The notes beneath the pieces were generated by a model, which was given only the letters and a program-made list of their open reading frames with translations, searched no databases and had not been told where the DNA came from. From NCBI GenBank assembly GCA_035361955.1, contig DAOSDC010000014.1, forward strand, positions 1 to 34,711: a stretch of 34,711 nucleotides of DNA. The letters run 5' to 3'. Below are positions 24,711 through 34,481 of the stretch, piece after piece. Each line of letters opens with the position of its first letter. Position 1 is the first letter of the stretch. The DNA is from UBA6120 sp035361955 (GTDB lineage Bacteria; Bacillota_I; Bacilli_A; RFN20; CAG-826). Both the position numbers and the translations under genes were made by a program.

Positions 24711-27700
24711 AATTGCTTCGGAAAATGAAAATCATCAATTGGCATTATTTTTGGAATGAGACGATTACGTTTGAACCAATCGTGTTTTTGACTGGACTTA
24801 ACGCTTCGGGCAAATCAACGCTGATTGACGCCATGCAACTGATCTTGCTTGGCGACACGACCGGACGTTATTTCAACAAAGCGGCATCGGATAAGTCAAC
24901 CCGAACGCTAAAGGGATATTTAAAAGGTGAACTCGGTGATGCCGAGGAGGGTGGCTTCAATTATTTGCGCACGGGCCGATTTACTTCTTATTTGGCTATG
25001 GAATTTTTCGATGACAAGTCAGAAAAAAGCTTCACGTTTGGATGCGTGTTCGATTGTTATGAAGACGGCAGTGAAGAACATCGCTTTTTCCTGCTTGAAG
25101 ACAAGATTCCCAGTAATGAATTTATTGATAGCAACGTCCCGATGGAATATAAAGCGCTCAGTCGCTTTTTAAAAGAAAATTATGAAGGTAACTACCGGTT
25201 TTTCGATTCCAATCGGCAATATACTGAGATGTTGAAGCGCCGTTTTGGTGGCTTGAAAGACAAATATTTCTCGCTTATTAAGAAGGCTGTTAGTTTTACG
25301 CCGATTACCGACATCGAGACATTCATCACCGAATACGTCTGCGATCCACAAGCCAACGTCAATATCGAGCCGATGCAAGAAAACATCTTGCAATACAAGA
25401 AGCTGGAGAAAGAAGCCCAAATCATGCAAGTCCGCATCGATCGGCTCGAAGAAATCGAACGGACGTATCAAGCGTTTTCCGGACACAAGGAAAACTTCGA
25501 TATTTTTTCGTATTTAATTGAAAATGCCGAACTGCAAGTCGAGAAAGACACGCTCGACAGTTACCTCATGCAACTGCAAAAAGCCAAAGAAAGACTCGCG
25601 GGTATCGATATCGATTTGGCCGATGTGTCCAGTAATATTTCCGAACTCGAAAAGAAAAAATATCGCCTAATCGGAGAGCGCGTCAATTCCGACGCCTACA
25701 AATTGACCGATGAACTTCAGGAAACGAAGAAAACGACCGAGGGCAAGCTCAATGCTTTAAGGGAAGACATAAATGGCATCATCGCCAATTTACGCAAATA
25801 CGCCGACAGCTATGCCAATATCGGTACGACATTGATTGAAGGATTGGCGAAATTGGATTTCAAACTTCTCGACGATGAACGGGCCGATGATCTAAGAAAA
25901 CTGCTCGATCATAGCGAAGAAGTCGCCAATACATCGCTTAAAATCCAAGCGCTCGACATCGATCATATTTCGGATTTCGATATCAACGAATTCAATGCTT
26001 GGCGCGATGCACTGGCCAAATTCAAGGGCGCAATTTCCGCTAACAGCGTTAATCTGGCGCGCACGATGCTGGCACTTGATCAAGCGACTTCGACACTAAA
26101 GCAAGAAGAAACGAACATGCGACAAGGCGGCAAACCCTACGAATTCGCCCTCGTTTCAATCAAGCGCGAACTAAGCGCCAAATTATCAGAATTAACAAAA
26201 AAAGATGTCGAAGTGCATATTCTCGCTGATCTAATCGATATCAAGCACCCACTTTGGGCGAATGCCATTGAAGGCTATTTACATAATCAAAAACTGAATT
26301 TAATCGTTCCGGAACAATTTTATCTACAAGCTTATGACATCTTTAAAGGATTGTTGGAGAAGTACCGTTACTACGGAACCCAACTCGTCGACATTGGCGC
26401 GATTATGGAGCGAAACTATGTTTCCGAGATTAATTCGCTGGCCGAGGAAATCGTCACCGATCACGAAGGGGCGCAAGCTTACGTCAATTTTTTGATTGGG
26501 CGCTTGAAAAAGTGCAAAACGCCAACCGAAGCGCGCAATTCCGGAAATGGGATCACGCCCGATACCGATATTTACCGCAATTTTACGATGGGACGACTCC
26601 ATCCCAATAGTTATAAAATTCATTTCATCGGACGCCGAGTCAGCGAAGAACAAATGGCACTTAAGCAGCAAGAAATCGTCAAGAACATGCGACTTGCCAA
26701 TGAACTTAAAGAGCTGAATAAAGTGATTAGCTATGCTAACGGACTTGAAATCATTAACACCAACGAGTTAACCTCCTCGATGAACACGCTGGCGCGTTCA
26801 CGCGAAATTCGCGGACTTGAATCGACGCTTCAATATGTCGAAGGCGAACTTAATAAACACGATTTGAGCCAAATCAAAAGTTATGACCAACGTATCGCCG
26901 ATATCGATGAGGATATCGCCGGATTGCGCGCCGATCAATCGGCACTCAACGAAGAGAAAGGTCGCCTCGCTAACTCAATCGAAACATTATCGAAAGACAA
27001 GATTCCCGCTGTTAAAGCCAAAGTCAGAGAACGGGCCGAACGTTTGGATAATAATTACGATCCGTTCCTAGTCGCCGAAAAAGGATTGCCGCTATTCGAA
27101 CGATTACGGCTTGAAGGCAAAAGTTATTTGGACATCGTCAGCGAATATCATACGCAATTGAGCAATGTCCAATATCTCGTCAGCAATTTGTTTAACCAAC
27201 TCGTGCGATTACGCCGTGAATACGTGCGTGACTACCGTTTGACACTTGATACTGAAAGCAGCGAAAACTTGCTCTACGATACCGAACTGGTGGAAATGCG
27301 CGACGTGCGCTTGCCGCAGTATCGCGAGAAAATATCCGATGCTTACAATAAAGCGACCAAGCAATTTAAAGACGACTTCATCTCGAAACTTCGTGGGGCG
27401 ATCGATTCGGTCATCGACCAAATCGACGAACTTAATCTCGCTTTAAAAGAAGCGACGTTTGGAAACGATTCCTACCAGTTTACAGTCAAACCGAGCGCAT
27501 TGTATCGTCGCTATTACGACATGATTAAAGACGACATGTTGCTGAACATGGGCGAAGACGACACTCCATTTATCGAAAAATATCGCGATGTCATGAATGA
27601 TTTATTCCGCCAAATCGTCGACGTCGGCAGTGGTGACGTCGATAGCGCCGTACTTGAAAACGTCGCTAAATTCACCGATTATCGCAGTTATCTGGATTTC

Positions 27701-28102
27701 GATCTAATCGTTTATAACAAAGAAGGCGTCGCACAGCACCTGAGCAAAGTCATTAAGAAAAAATCAGGTGGCGAAACACAAACGCCGTTTTACATTTCAG
27801 TGCTGGCCAGTTTCTCACAACTTTACCGCATGAAAGAAAGTGGCGAACTCGCCAATTCGATTCGCCTAATCATTTTTGACGAGGCGTTTTCGAAGATGGA
27901 CCGTGGCCGGATTCAAGAAGCGGTACGGTTGCTGCGCACCTTTGGGTTCCAAGCGATTTTGTCGGCTCCAAGCGATAAGGTCGCCGATATTTCAGCCCTG
28001 GTCGATCAAACGCTTGTTGTCTTGCGCGACAAGAGCGCTTCACGCGTCCACCTGTACGCCGAAGTCGATAAGCTGATAGACCGCCCCGACCTTAAAGTTT
28101 AA
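24707..28102 (+). CDS. jetC: JetC/MksB-like SMC ATPase
   Basis: A 1131-residue SMC/MukB-like ATPase, the loop-extruding motor of Wadjet/MksBEF complexes. Walker A GLNASGKST is at about residues 30-38. Long coiled coils (about 215-470 and 640-830) flank a globular hinge near 490-570 (HPLWANAIEGYL). The C-terminal head has the ABC signature KSGGETQTP (about 1020) and Walker B LIIFDEAFSKMD (about 1054-1065). All ATPase residues look intact, so it should be active. A jetD nuclease gene would normally accompany these three; the next gene is instead glgC after 61 bases, with its own promoter. Without JetD the complex may organise the chromosome, or depend on an unlinked nuclease. Confidence 0.88.
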   Translation: MKLLRKMKIINWHYFWNETITFEPIVFLTGLNASGKSTLIDAMQLILLGDTTGRYFNKAASDKSTRTLKGYLKGELGDAEEGGFNYLRTGRFTSYLAMEFFDDKSEKSFTFGCVFDCYEDGSEEHRFFLLEDKIPSNEFIDSNVPMEYKALSRFLKENYEGNYRFFDSNRQYTEMLKRRFGGLKDKYFSLIKKAVSFTPITDIETFITEYVCDPQANVNIEPMQENILQYKKLEKEAQIMQVRIDRLEEIERTYQAFSGHKENFDIFSYLIENAELQVEKDTLDSYLMQLQKAKERLAGIDIDLADVSSNISELEKKKYRLIGERVNSDAYKLTDELQETKKTTEGKLNALREDINGIIANLRKYADSYANIGTTLIEGLAKLDFKLLDDERADDLRKLLDHSEEVANTSLKIQALDIDHISDFDINEFNAWRDALAKFKGAISANSVNLARTMLALDQATSTLKQEETNMRQGGKPYEFALVSIKRELSAKLSELTKKDVEVHILADLIDIKHPLWANAIEGYLHNQKLNLIVPEQFYLQAYDIFKGLLEKYRYYGTQLVDIGAIMERNYVSEINSLAEEIVTDHEGAQAYVNFLIGRLKKCKTPTEARNSGNGITPDTDIYRNFTMGRLHPNSYKIHFIGRRVSEEQMALKQQEIVKNMRLANELKELNKVISYANGLEIINTNELTSSMNTLARSREIRGLESTLQYVEGELNKHDLSQIKSYDQRIADIDEDIAGLRADQSALNEEKGRLANSIETLSKDKIPAVKAKVRERAERLDNNYDPFLVAEKGLPLFERLRLEGKSYLDIVSEYHTQLSNVQYLVSNLFNQLVRLRREYVRDYRLTLDTESSENLLYDTELVEMRDVRLPQYREKISDAYNKATKQFKDDFISKLRGAIDSVIDQIDELNLALKEATFGNDSYQFTVKPSALYRRYYDMIKDDMLLNMGEDDTPFIEKYRDVMNDLFRQIVDVGSGDVDSAVLENVAKFTDYRSYLDFDLIVYNKEGVAQHLSKVIKKKSGGETQTPFYISVLASFSQLYRMKESGELANSIRLIIFDEAFSKMDRGRIQEAVRLLRTFGFQAILSAPSDKVADISALVDQTLVVLRDKSASRVHLYAEVDKLIDRPDLKV

Positions 28103-28115
28103 TTTATTGTCTATA

Positions 28116-28124
28116 TGTTACAAT
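28116..28124 (+). promoter_or_regulatory. Extended -10 promoter of glgCDA
   Basis: TGtTACAAT about 40 bases before glgC, with predicted +1 near 28131. No good -35 is seen. It separates the glycogen operon from jetABC, although no terminator lies between them and read-through is possible. Confidence 0.5.
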
Positions 28125-28163
28125 CGAATTAATAAGCATTATTACCGCATCGGAGGATCGACT

Positions 28164-29279
28164 ATGGCCAAAGAAATCGTCGCCATGCTACTCGCGGGAG
28201 GCAAGGGTACGCGCCTTGAAGCGTTGACGCGGAAAATTGCTAAGCCCGCCGTCAGTTTCGGCGGTAAGTACCGCATTATTGATTTTCCGTTATCTAACTG
28301 CGCCAATAGTCGAATCGATACTGTCGGCGTTTTGACGCAGTACGAATCGGTCTTTTTGAACACATATATCGGCAATGGCGAAAAATGGGGTCTTAACGGC
28401 GTCCATTCGCTGACGGCGACGCTACCGCCACGCCAAACCGAGGAAGGTGCCGCTTGGTATAAAGGCACAGCTGACGCCATCTATCAAAACATCGATTTTC
28501 TTGAGAATCTTAACCCTGAATACGTCTTAATCCTTTCAGGCGACCACATATATAAGATGAATTATCAAGCGATGCTTGACGATCATAAGCGCAACGGCGC
28601 TGATTTGACAGTCGCCGTCATCGACGTTCCATTGGCGGAAGCAAGCCGATTCGGCATCATGAGCACCGATGAAAAAATGATGATTACTAAATTTAGCGAA
28701 AAGCCAAGCAAACCCTCATCGACGCTAGCCTCGATGGGCATCTATATTTTTACTTATAAAGTTTTAAAGCAAGCGCTAATCGTTGATGCCAAAAACGAAA
28801 AATCTGACCATGATTTTGGTAAAAATGTCATTCCTTATTTGCTTGAGAAGAAAAAGAAGTTACTTGCTTATCGCTTCGACGGCTATTGGAAAGACGTCGG
28901 CACGATTGCCTCGCTTTGGCAAGCCAACATGGATTTAATCGATGACGAGCAAGCGCTCGATTTGTATTCAAGCGAGGATGACTTAAAAATATTCACTGAA
29001 GATACGCATAGCGTTCCTCAATACGTCGGACGCCAAGCCAATCTCGTCAATTCGATGGTCAATCAAGGCGCGATCATTCTTGGAAGCGTCAACCACTCAG
29101 TCATATTTAACGAAGTGCTGATTGAGGAAGACTGCGAAATCGTCGATTGCGTCATCTTGCCAGGGGCGACAGTCAAAGCGGGAACCAAGATTCGCCGCGC
29201 CATCGTTAGTAACGATATCGTAATCGGAGCTAAACGTGTTATTGACGGAGGCGAGGATATCATCCTTGTCACCAATTAG
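28164..29279 (+). CDS. glgC: Glucose-1-phosphate adenylyltransferase GlgC
   Basis: Makes ADP-glucose from glucose-1-phosphate and ATP, the committed step of bacterial glycogen synthesis. The 371 residues include the nucleotide-binding GGKGTRL (12-18), KPAVSFGGKYRIIDFPLSN, the SGDHIYKMNY metal site and GYWKDVGTI, then a left-handed beta-helix C-terminus. GGAGGA at 28152-28157 fixes ATG 28164; the frame is open upstream to 28107, inside the leader. glgD follows after 11 bases. In Firmicutes GlgC works with GlgD, as the arrangement here suggests. Confidence 0.94.
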   Translation: MAKEIVAMLLAGGKGTRLEALTRKIAKPAVSFGGKYRIIDFPLSNCANSRIDTVGVLTQYESVFLNTYIGNGEKWGLNGVHSLTATLPPRQTEEGAAWYKGTADAIYQNIDFLENLNPEYVLILSGDHIYKMNYQAMLDDHKRNGADLTVAVIDVPLAEASRFGIMSTDEKMMITKFSEKPSKPSSTLASMGIYIFTYKVLKQALIVDAKNEKSDHDFGKNVIPYLLEKKKKLLAYRFDGYWKDVGTIASLWQANMDLIDDEQALDLYSSEDDLKIFTEDTHSVPQYVGRQANLVNSMVNQGAIILGSVNHSVIFNEVLIEEDCEIVDCVILPGATVKAGTKIRRAIVSNDIVIGAKRVIDGGEDIILVTN

Positions 29280-29290
29280 GAGGAGGGCAT

Positions 29291-30406
29291 ATGAAACGCA
29301 TCATGGGTTTGTGCAATTTGCATGCCCCGACAACGCTCAACGAACTAACGCATTCGCGTCCGATTGCCTCGACCTCATTTTTGGGTCGTTATGCCTTTAT
29401 TGATTTCACCTTGTCGAATTTTTCCAACTCCGGCATTGACGAAGTCGGCATTTTGGTTAAAAACCATCCACGCTCGATATTAAAACACTTGGGTTCGACC
29501 AACGTGTGGAACACGAATACGAAGTTAGGCTATGAGGCAATCATGTATAACGAAAACCATGCCCATTCGCCCAGTTACAATCACGACATTAACAACATTA
29601 TTGCTAACGACTGGATTTTCTACAACGCCAAGCCCGATATATTCGTGATTGCTCCTGCCCACATATTGTATCCAATCGATTTTCGTGAAGTCATTAAAGC
29701 CCATGAAGCAAGCGGCGCAAAACTAACGATTGTCTATTCACGCATCACCAATGGAAAAACTGAATTCGTCGGTGGTGACGAGCTACGGTTCGATGCCCTT
29801 GGACGTGTACGGGAATTGACGCTTAACAAAGGGGCCAATGACGAGATTGATGTGAGTCTAGAAACTTATGTCGTGACGCTAGCGGAACTAGCGGCATTGA
29901 TCGAAAAGGCGCGCCAAACATCGGCATTCTTTGCCCTGCGCGACATTATAGCCAATCAAATCAGTCAAGGAATGGTCGTCAACGGATACCACCACACTGG
30001 CTATGTGCGCCACTTCGGCAGTTTAAAACATTATCGCAACCATTCACTGGAATTGCTCAACTATGAAGTGCGCCGCGGACTTTTCCTTGAAGAATGGCCC
30101 ATCTACACCGTCACCCATGACACACCACCAGCCAAATACGGACCTAACGCCCAAGTCAAAAACAGTTTCGTCGCTAATGGTAGCCGTATCAATGGTAAAG
30201 TCATCAACTCGATTATTTCCCGTAACGTCGTGATTGAAGAAGGGGCGATCGTCAAAAACTCAATCGTGTTTACCGACACTAAGATCGGAAAAAACGTGCG
30301 CGTGACCGATGCCATCATTGATAAATACGCTCGTGTTCGTGAAGTCAAAGACATCGCTGGCACCGAAATCGATCCACTTTATGTCAAACAAGGGGACCGC
30401 ATCTAG
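29291..30406 (+). CDS. glgD: GlgD, regulatory partner of GlgC
   Basis: A 371-residue paralogue of GlgC. It keeps the nucleotidyltransferase fold (GRYAFIDFTLSNFSNSGI) and the C-terminal beta-helix, but the GGxGTRL loop is replaced by an unrelated sequence after GLCNLH. It is therefore expected to be non-catalytic and to modulate GlgC in a heteromer, as for Bacillus GlgD. The GGAGGAG ribosome site overlaps the glgC stop region. It is followed by glgA with a one-base overlap (TAGTG). Confidence 0.92.
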   Translation: MKRIMGLCNLHAPTTLNELTHSRPIASTSFLGRYAFIDFTLSNFSNSGIDEVGILVKNHPRSILKHLGSTNVWNTNTKLGYEAIMYNENHAHSPSYNHDINNIIANDWIFYNAKPDIFVIAPAHILYPIDFREVIKAHEASGAKLTIVYSRITNGKTEFVGGDELRFDALGRVRELTLNKGANDEIDVSLETYVVTLAELAALIEKARQTSAFFALRDIIANQISQGMVVNGYHHTGYVRHFGSLKHYRNHSLELLNYEVRRGLFLEEWPIYTVTHDTPPAKYGPNAQVKNSFVANGSRINGKVINSIISRNVVIEEGAIVKNSIVFTDTKIGKNVRVTDAIIDKYARVREVKDIAGTEIDPLYVKQGDRI

Positions 30407-31836
30407 TGAAAATATTGATGGTTACTAGCGAAGCCAACCCCTACGCCAAAACAGGTGGCTTAGCTGATGTCGTTTACGCTTTAGCGAAGGAATTGACGAT
30501 TCATGGCGAAGAAGCTTCGATTGTCATGCCCTATTACCAATCAATCGTCAAACGCGTCAATGGAAATGTGAAACTAATTGGCTCATTTGACGTGTTCATG
30601 TCATGGCGTAAACAAACAGCCGATTTATACCGCACCTATGTCGATGGCATTACTTATTATTTCATCGGGAACGCTTACTATTTTAACCGTGAGAACATTT
30701 ACGGTTATTACGATGACATCGAGCGGTTCGCGTTTTTTACTTTAGCCGCGCGCAACATGTTGAAGTTTTTAAAACTGAAACCGCGCATCATCCATATTCA
30801 CGATTGGCAAGCGGGCATGCTTCCGGCGCTTATAAAAGAGCAAAACGGTGACGATCCGTTCTACGACAATATCCGTTTTGTGACCACGATTCACAACCCG
30901 GCGTTTCAGGGGTTGTTCGATCCATTTCTTTTATCGGATTTCTATGGTTTATCTGACGAACTGTTTCGTTCGGGCAAGGTCCGCTTCAAAGGCGCTGTCA
31001 GTTCTCTGAAGACGTCAATTATGTATAGCGACAAAATCACCACTGTATCGCCAACCCATGCTGGGGAACTTTTAACTGAAGAAGGCGGTCACGGACTTAA
31101 TCACGTGCTTCAATACGTCCTTGATGACTTCAAAGGGATTCTCAACGGCATCGACTACGAAGAATGGAATCCGCAAACGGATGGCAAGATTTTTTCTAAA
31201 TATGGTTATTCCGATTACAAAGTCGGCAAACGCGAGAACAAAGTTAAGTTGCTACAAAGCTTCAACATGAGCAAAACTGATGGTCCTGTGTTTGGACTCG
31301 TCTCGCGTCTGACTTGGCAAAAAGGCGTCGAACTCATAACTAACGCCGCCCCCCATATCATTGCCCGAGGTGGGAGCATCATCGTGCTTGGCAGCGGTGA
31401 ATACGGCGCTGAGCAAGATTTCAACAATTTAATCCAAAGATTTCCAGGAAAAGTCGGCGTTTATATCGGCTATAACGACGAGTTGGCACACCGCATTTAT
31501 GCGGCGAGTGATTTTTTCCTTATGCCATCTTTATTTGAGCCTTGTGGCATTTCGCAAATGATTTCGCTTCGATATGGCACACTCCCGCTGGTGCGGATAA
31601 CTGGCGGCTTGCGCGACACGGTATTTCCGTTTACGGGCTCCAACCTTGATACAGCTAATGGATATGGCTTTTACGATTATACGACCGCGGCGCTAATCGA
31701 CACTGTCTCGTGGGCTATCGATAATTACCACAAGGCCGACATCCATGGGCAACTGATTTATAACGCCTTCAAAAGCGAAAACGACTGGGCGAAGTCAGCG
31801 CAAGCCTATCTTGATTTATACGAATCGATTGAATAA
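30406..31836 (+). CDS. glgA: Glycogen synthase GlgA
   Basis: GT5 glycosyltransferase adding glucose from ADP-glucose to the non-reducing ends of alpha-1,4-glucan. The 476-residue length is standard. KTGGLADV (15-22) binds the ADP-glucose phosphates. HIHDWQAGMLP and the C-terminal FEPCGISQMISLRYGTLP (about 376-393) with the GT5 acidic motif are intact. The GTG start overlaps the glgD stop, and AAGGGGA about 10 bases upstream is the ribosome site. glgB (branching) and glgP (phosphorylase), which flank these genes in Bacillus, are absent from this window. Confidence 0.94.
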   Translation: MKILMVTSEANPYAKTGGLADVVYALAKELTIHGEEASIVMPYYQSIVKRVNGNVKLIGSFDVFMSWRKQTADLYRTYVDGITYYFIGNAYYFNRENIYGYYDDIERFAFFTLAARNMLKFLKLKPRIIHIHDWQAGMLPALIKEQNGDDPFYDNIRFVTTIHNPAFQGLFDPFLLSDFYGLSDELFRSGKVRFKGAVSSLKTSIMYSDKITTVSPTHAGELLTEEGGHGLNHVLQYVLDDFKGILNGIDYEEWNPQTDGKIFSKYGYSDYKVGKRENKVKLLQSFNMSKTDGPVFGLVSRLTWQKGVELITNAAPHIIARGGSIIVLGSGEYGAEQDFNNLIQRFPGKVGVYIGYNDELAHRIYAASDFFLMPSLFEPCGISQMISLRYGTLPLVRITGGLRDTVFPFTGSNLDTANGYGFYDYTTAALIDTVSWAIDNYHKADIHGQLIYNAFKSENDWAKSAQAYLDLYESIE

Positions 31837-31850
31837 ACGCTAAGTGCGTG

Positions 31851-31859
31851 TGCTATAAT
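31851..31859 (+). promoter_or_regulatory. Extended -10 promoter of the leuS T-box transcript
   Basis: TGcTATAAT just after the glgA stop, identical to the extended -10 elements at 8933-8941 and 8972-8980. The predicted +1 is near 31866, immediately before T-box stem I. A weak TTGAAT at 31829-31834 could be the -35, with 19-base spacing. Confidence 0.65.
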
Positions 31860-31867
31860 CTACATAT

Positions 31868-32047
31868 TGACGACGTTCACTAAGAAATGCGATCTTGAAA
31901 GCGAGCCTTGAGGGTGCAAGAAGGCAAAGCGTTTCGTCTCACGAACATCACTCGTCACGGCATCTCCGTTATCGGATTCAAGCGCACAAGTTACGACTTG
32001 TGAAATAAGGTGGTACCGCGCGGAAGCGTCCTTTACAGGGCGTTTTT
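31868..32047 (+). promoter_or_regulatory. Leucine T-box riboswitch of leuS
   Basis: Stem I closes with GTTC/GAAC (31875-31878, 31943-31946). Its upper helix is AAATG/CGTTT (31885-31889, 31930-31934). The distal hairpin is GCCTT/AAGGC around a loop with GGTG (31905-31925). The specifier on the 3' side of the internal loop is CTC (31938-31940, Leu) followed by A. A stem III hairpin, CACAAG/CTTGTG, lies at 31985-32002. The T-box AAGGTGGTACCGCG (32007-32020) contains TGGT, which pairs with the tRNA NCCA end. The terminator is CGTCCT/AGGGCG (32027-32042) plus T5. Uncharged tRNA-Leu should stabilise the antiterminator and turn leuS on. Confidence 0.93.
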
Positions 32048-32067
32048 ATATTTTTGGAGGATTATTT

Positions 32068-34470
32068 ATGATTTACGAGTTTGATAAAATCGACAAGAAA
32101 TGGCAATCACGTTGGGAAAAAGATGGTGTTTTCAAGACCGATTTGTATGATTTCTCCAAACCGAAATATTATGTGCTCGACATGTTTCCTTATCCATCGG
32201 GACAAGGGCTCCATGTTGGACATCCACGCAGTTATACCGCTACCGATATAATCGCTAGAATGAAACGCATGCAAGGATATAACGTTTTGCACCCTATGGG
32301 TTGGGATGCGTTCGGACTTCCAGCTGAACAATACGCCTTAAAAACGAATAATCACCCTTCAACTTTTACTAAGCACAACATCGCCACATTTAAAAAACAA
32401 ATCCAACAATTGGGCCTAAGTTACGACTGGTCGTTGGAATTGGCGACGACCGACCCCGAATATTATCGCTGGACGCAGTGGATCTTTTTGAAGCTGTTCG
32501 AACATGGGTTGGCTTATGTTGAGGAAAAACCGGTCAACTATTGCCCAGAACTCGGCACTGTCTTATCAAATGAGGAAGTCGTCGATGGCAAAAGCGAAGT
32601 CGGTGGTTTCCCAGTCATCAAAAAATGGATGAAACAGTGGGTGCTAAAAATTACTGCTTATGCCGATAAACTGCTCGATGGACTCGATGGTCTTGATTGG
32701 CCCAATAGCACCTTATTGATGCAGCGTAATTGGATCGGGCGCTCCGAAGGGACCGACATCACATTCAAAGTTCAAGGACAAGACCTGACCTTCAATGTTT
32801 TTACGACGCGGGCCGACACGTTGTTTGGGTGTACTTATTGCTGCCTTGCCCCGGAGCATCCACTATTGGATAAAATCGTTAGCGATGCACAGCGGCAAGA
32901 TGTCAAACGTTACGTCGAACTAACTGTCAATAAATCAGACATGGAACGAACGGAACTGAACAAAGAGAAGACCGGCGTGTTTACGGGTGCTTACGCTATT
33001 AATCCGATTAACGGCGAAGCGGTGCCGATTTGGACCGCCGATTATGTCTTGGCTAGTTATGGCGGTGGCGCCGTCATGGCGGTACCTGCCCACGACGAAC
33101 GCGATTACGAATTTGCCAAAAAACATCATTTAGCAATCCGCCAAGTCGTCAGTGGTGACATATCAGAAACCGCCTATGTCGGCGAAGGCATCCATATCAA
33201 TTCCGACTTCATCAATGGTCTCAATGTTAGCGATGCTAAGAAAAAGGTGACTGAAAGGCTGGTTGAATTAGGCGCCGGCAGTTCGAAAATCCAATACAAA
33301 TTACGCGATTGGCTCTTTTCCCGACAACGGTATTGGGGGGAACCAATTCCGATTGCCTTCTTAAAAACTGACGGTGAACCACGGGCATTGAAATATTCGG
33401 ATTTACCGCTGCTTTTACCGGAACTTGAACAATATAAACCAAGTGGAGCTGGGCTTTCACCACTTGCTAACGCCACTGATTGGCTCAACATTACCATCGA
33501 TGGGCAACCGGCGCTTCGCGAAACGAACACAATGCCACAATGGGCTGGCTCGTGTTGGTATTATCTTCGTTACCTCGATCCCCACAATCATCAAGCCATC
33601 GCCGATGAAAAATTGCTGAAACATTGGCTACCGGTCGACTTATATATCGGTGGTGCCGAGCACGCAGTCTTGCATTTGTTATACGCACGATTTTGGCACA
33701 AATTCTTATTCGATATCGGTGTTGTACCGACCGAAGAACCATTTAAGCGCATGTTCCATCAAGGGATGATTCTGGGTGAAAATGGCGAGAAAATGTCGAA
33801 ATCACGCGGAAATGTCGTGAATCCCGACGATATAATCGCCTCAATCGGTACGGATTCGCTTCGTCTATTCGAAATGTTCATGGGACCATTGGAGGCCAGT
33901 CTTCCTTGGTCGACAACTGGTCTTGATGGCTCAAAGCGGTTTATCGACCGCGTTGCTAGATTAATGAGCGAACCAGAATTCGTCGCCCTTCACAGTGGTA
34001 CCAATAGCCACGAACTCGATTATGTTTACCATTACACGGTTAAGAAAGTCACCCGCGACATCGATTCATTGCAACTCAACACGGCCATATCGCAACTGAT
34101 GATTTTCATTAATGAAGCGTATCGAGCTAAGTCGCTATATCGTCCATACCTGATTGGTTTTATAAAAATGTTCGGAGTGTTTTGCCCGCATATCGGCGAG
34201 GAATTGTTCGAAGTGCTCGGACACACGGATTATCTATCGAGATCGAGCTGGCCGACATACGACGAGAAAATGTTGGTGCTTGATGAACTCGAAATTGCCG
34301 TGCAAGTCAATGGGAAACTCCGCAACTCATTTAAAGTGGCCGCCGACATCGATGAGGAAAATTTGAAGCAAATTGTGCTTAAAGATAGCACCATCCAAAA
34401 ATTCATCGACGGTAAGCCAATCCGTCGCTGGATTATCGTTAAAGGAAAAATCGTTAATATCGTTATCTAA
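32068..34470 (+). CDS. leuS: Leucyl-tRNA synthetase
   Basis: Class I synthetase charging tRNA-Leu. The 800-residue length and layout are bacterial. The HIGH motif appears as HVGH (48-51) and KMSKS is at 575-579. The CP1 editing domain has TTRADTLFG (usually TTRPDTLFG, so one Pro-to-Ala change) and the AVPAHDERDYEFA segment with the editing aspartate. PQWAGSCWYYLRYLDP is also typical. GGAGG at 32056-32060 fixes the start. Transcription is controlled by the leucine T-box directly upstream. A hairpin follows the stop. Confidence 0.96.
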   Translation: MIYEFDKIDKKWQSRWEKDGVFKTDLYDFSKPKYYVLDMFPYPSGQGLHVGHPRSYTATDIIARMKRMQGYNVLHPMGWDAFGLPAEQYALKTNNHPSTFTKHNIATFKKQIQQLGLSYDWSLELATTDPEYYRWTQWIFLKLFEHGLAYVEEKPVNYCPELGTVLSNEEVVDGKSEVGGFPVIKKWMKQWVLKITAYADKLLDGLDGLDWPNSTLLMQRNWIGRSEGTDITFKVQGQDLTFNVFTTRADTLFGCTYCCLAPEHPLLDKIVSDAQRQDVKRYVELTVNKSDMERTELNKEKTGVFTGAYAINPINGEAVPIWTADYVLASYGGGAVMAVPAHDERDYEFAKKHHLAIRQVVSGDISETAYVGEGIHINSDFINGLNVSDAKKKVTERLVELGAGSSKIQYKLRDWLFSRQRYWGEPIPIAFLKTDGEPRALKYSDLPLLLPELEQYKPSGAGLSPLANATDWLNITIDGQPALRETNTMPQWAGSCWYYLRYLDPHNHQAIADEKLLKHWLPVDLYIGGAEHAVLHLLYARFWHKFLFDIGVVPTEEPFKRMFHQGMILGENGEKMSKSRGNVVNPDDIIASIGTDSLRLFEMFMGPLEASLPWSTTGLDGSKRFIDRVARLMSEPEFVALHSGTNSHELDYVYHYTVKKVTRDIDSLQLNTAISQLMIFINEAYRAKSLYRPYLIGFIKMFGVFCPHIGEELFEVLGHTDYLSRSSWPTYDEKMLVLDELEIAVQVNGKLRNSFKVAADIDEENLKQIVLKDSTIQKFIDGKPIRRWIIVKGKIVNIVI

Positions 34471-34481
34471 GCAAAAGAAAA

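Noticed and set aside
31947..31949. ATC (Ile) as the T-box specifier, following GAAC
   Set aside because: GAAC forms the basal helix of stem I with GTTC, so ATC falls below the specifier loop. CTC at 31938-31940 sits in the internal loop, is followed by A and matches leuS.
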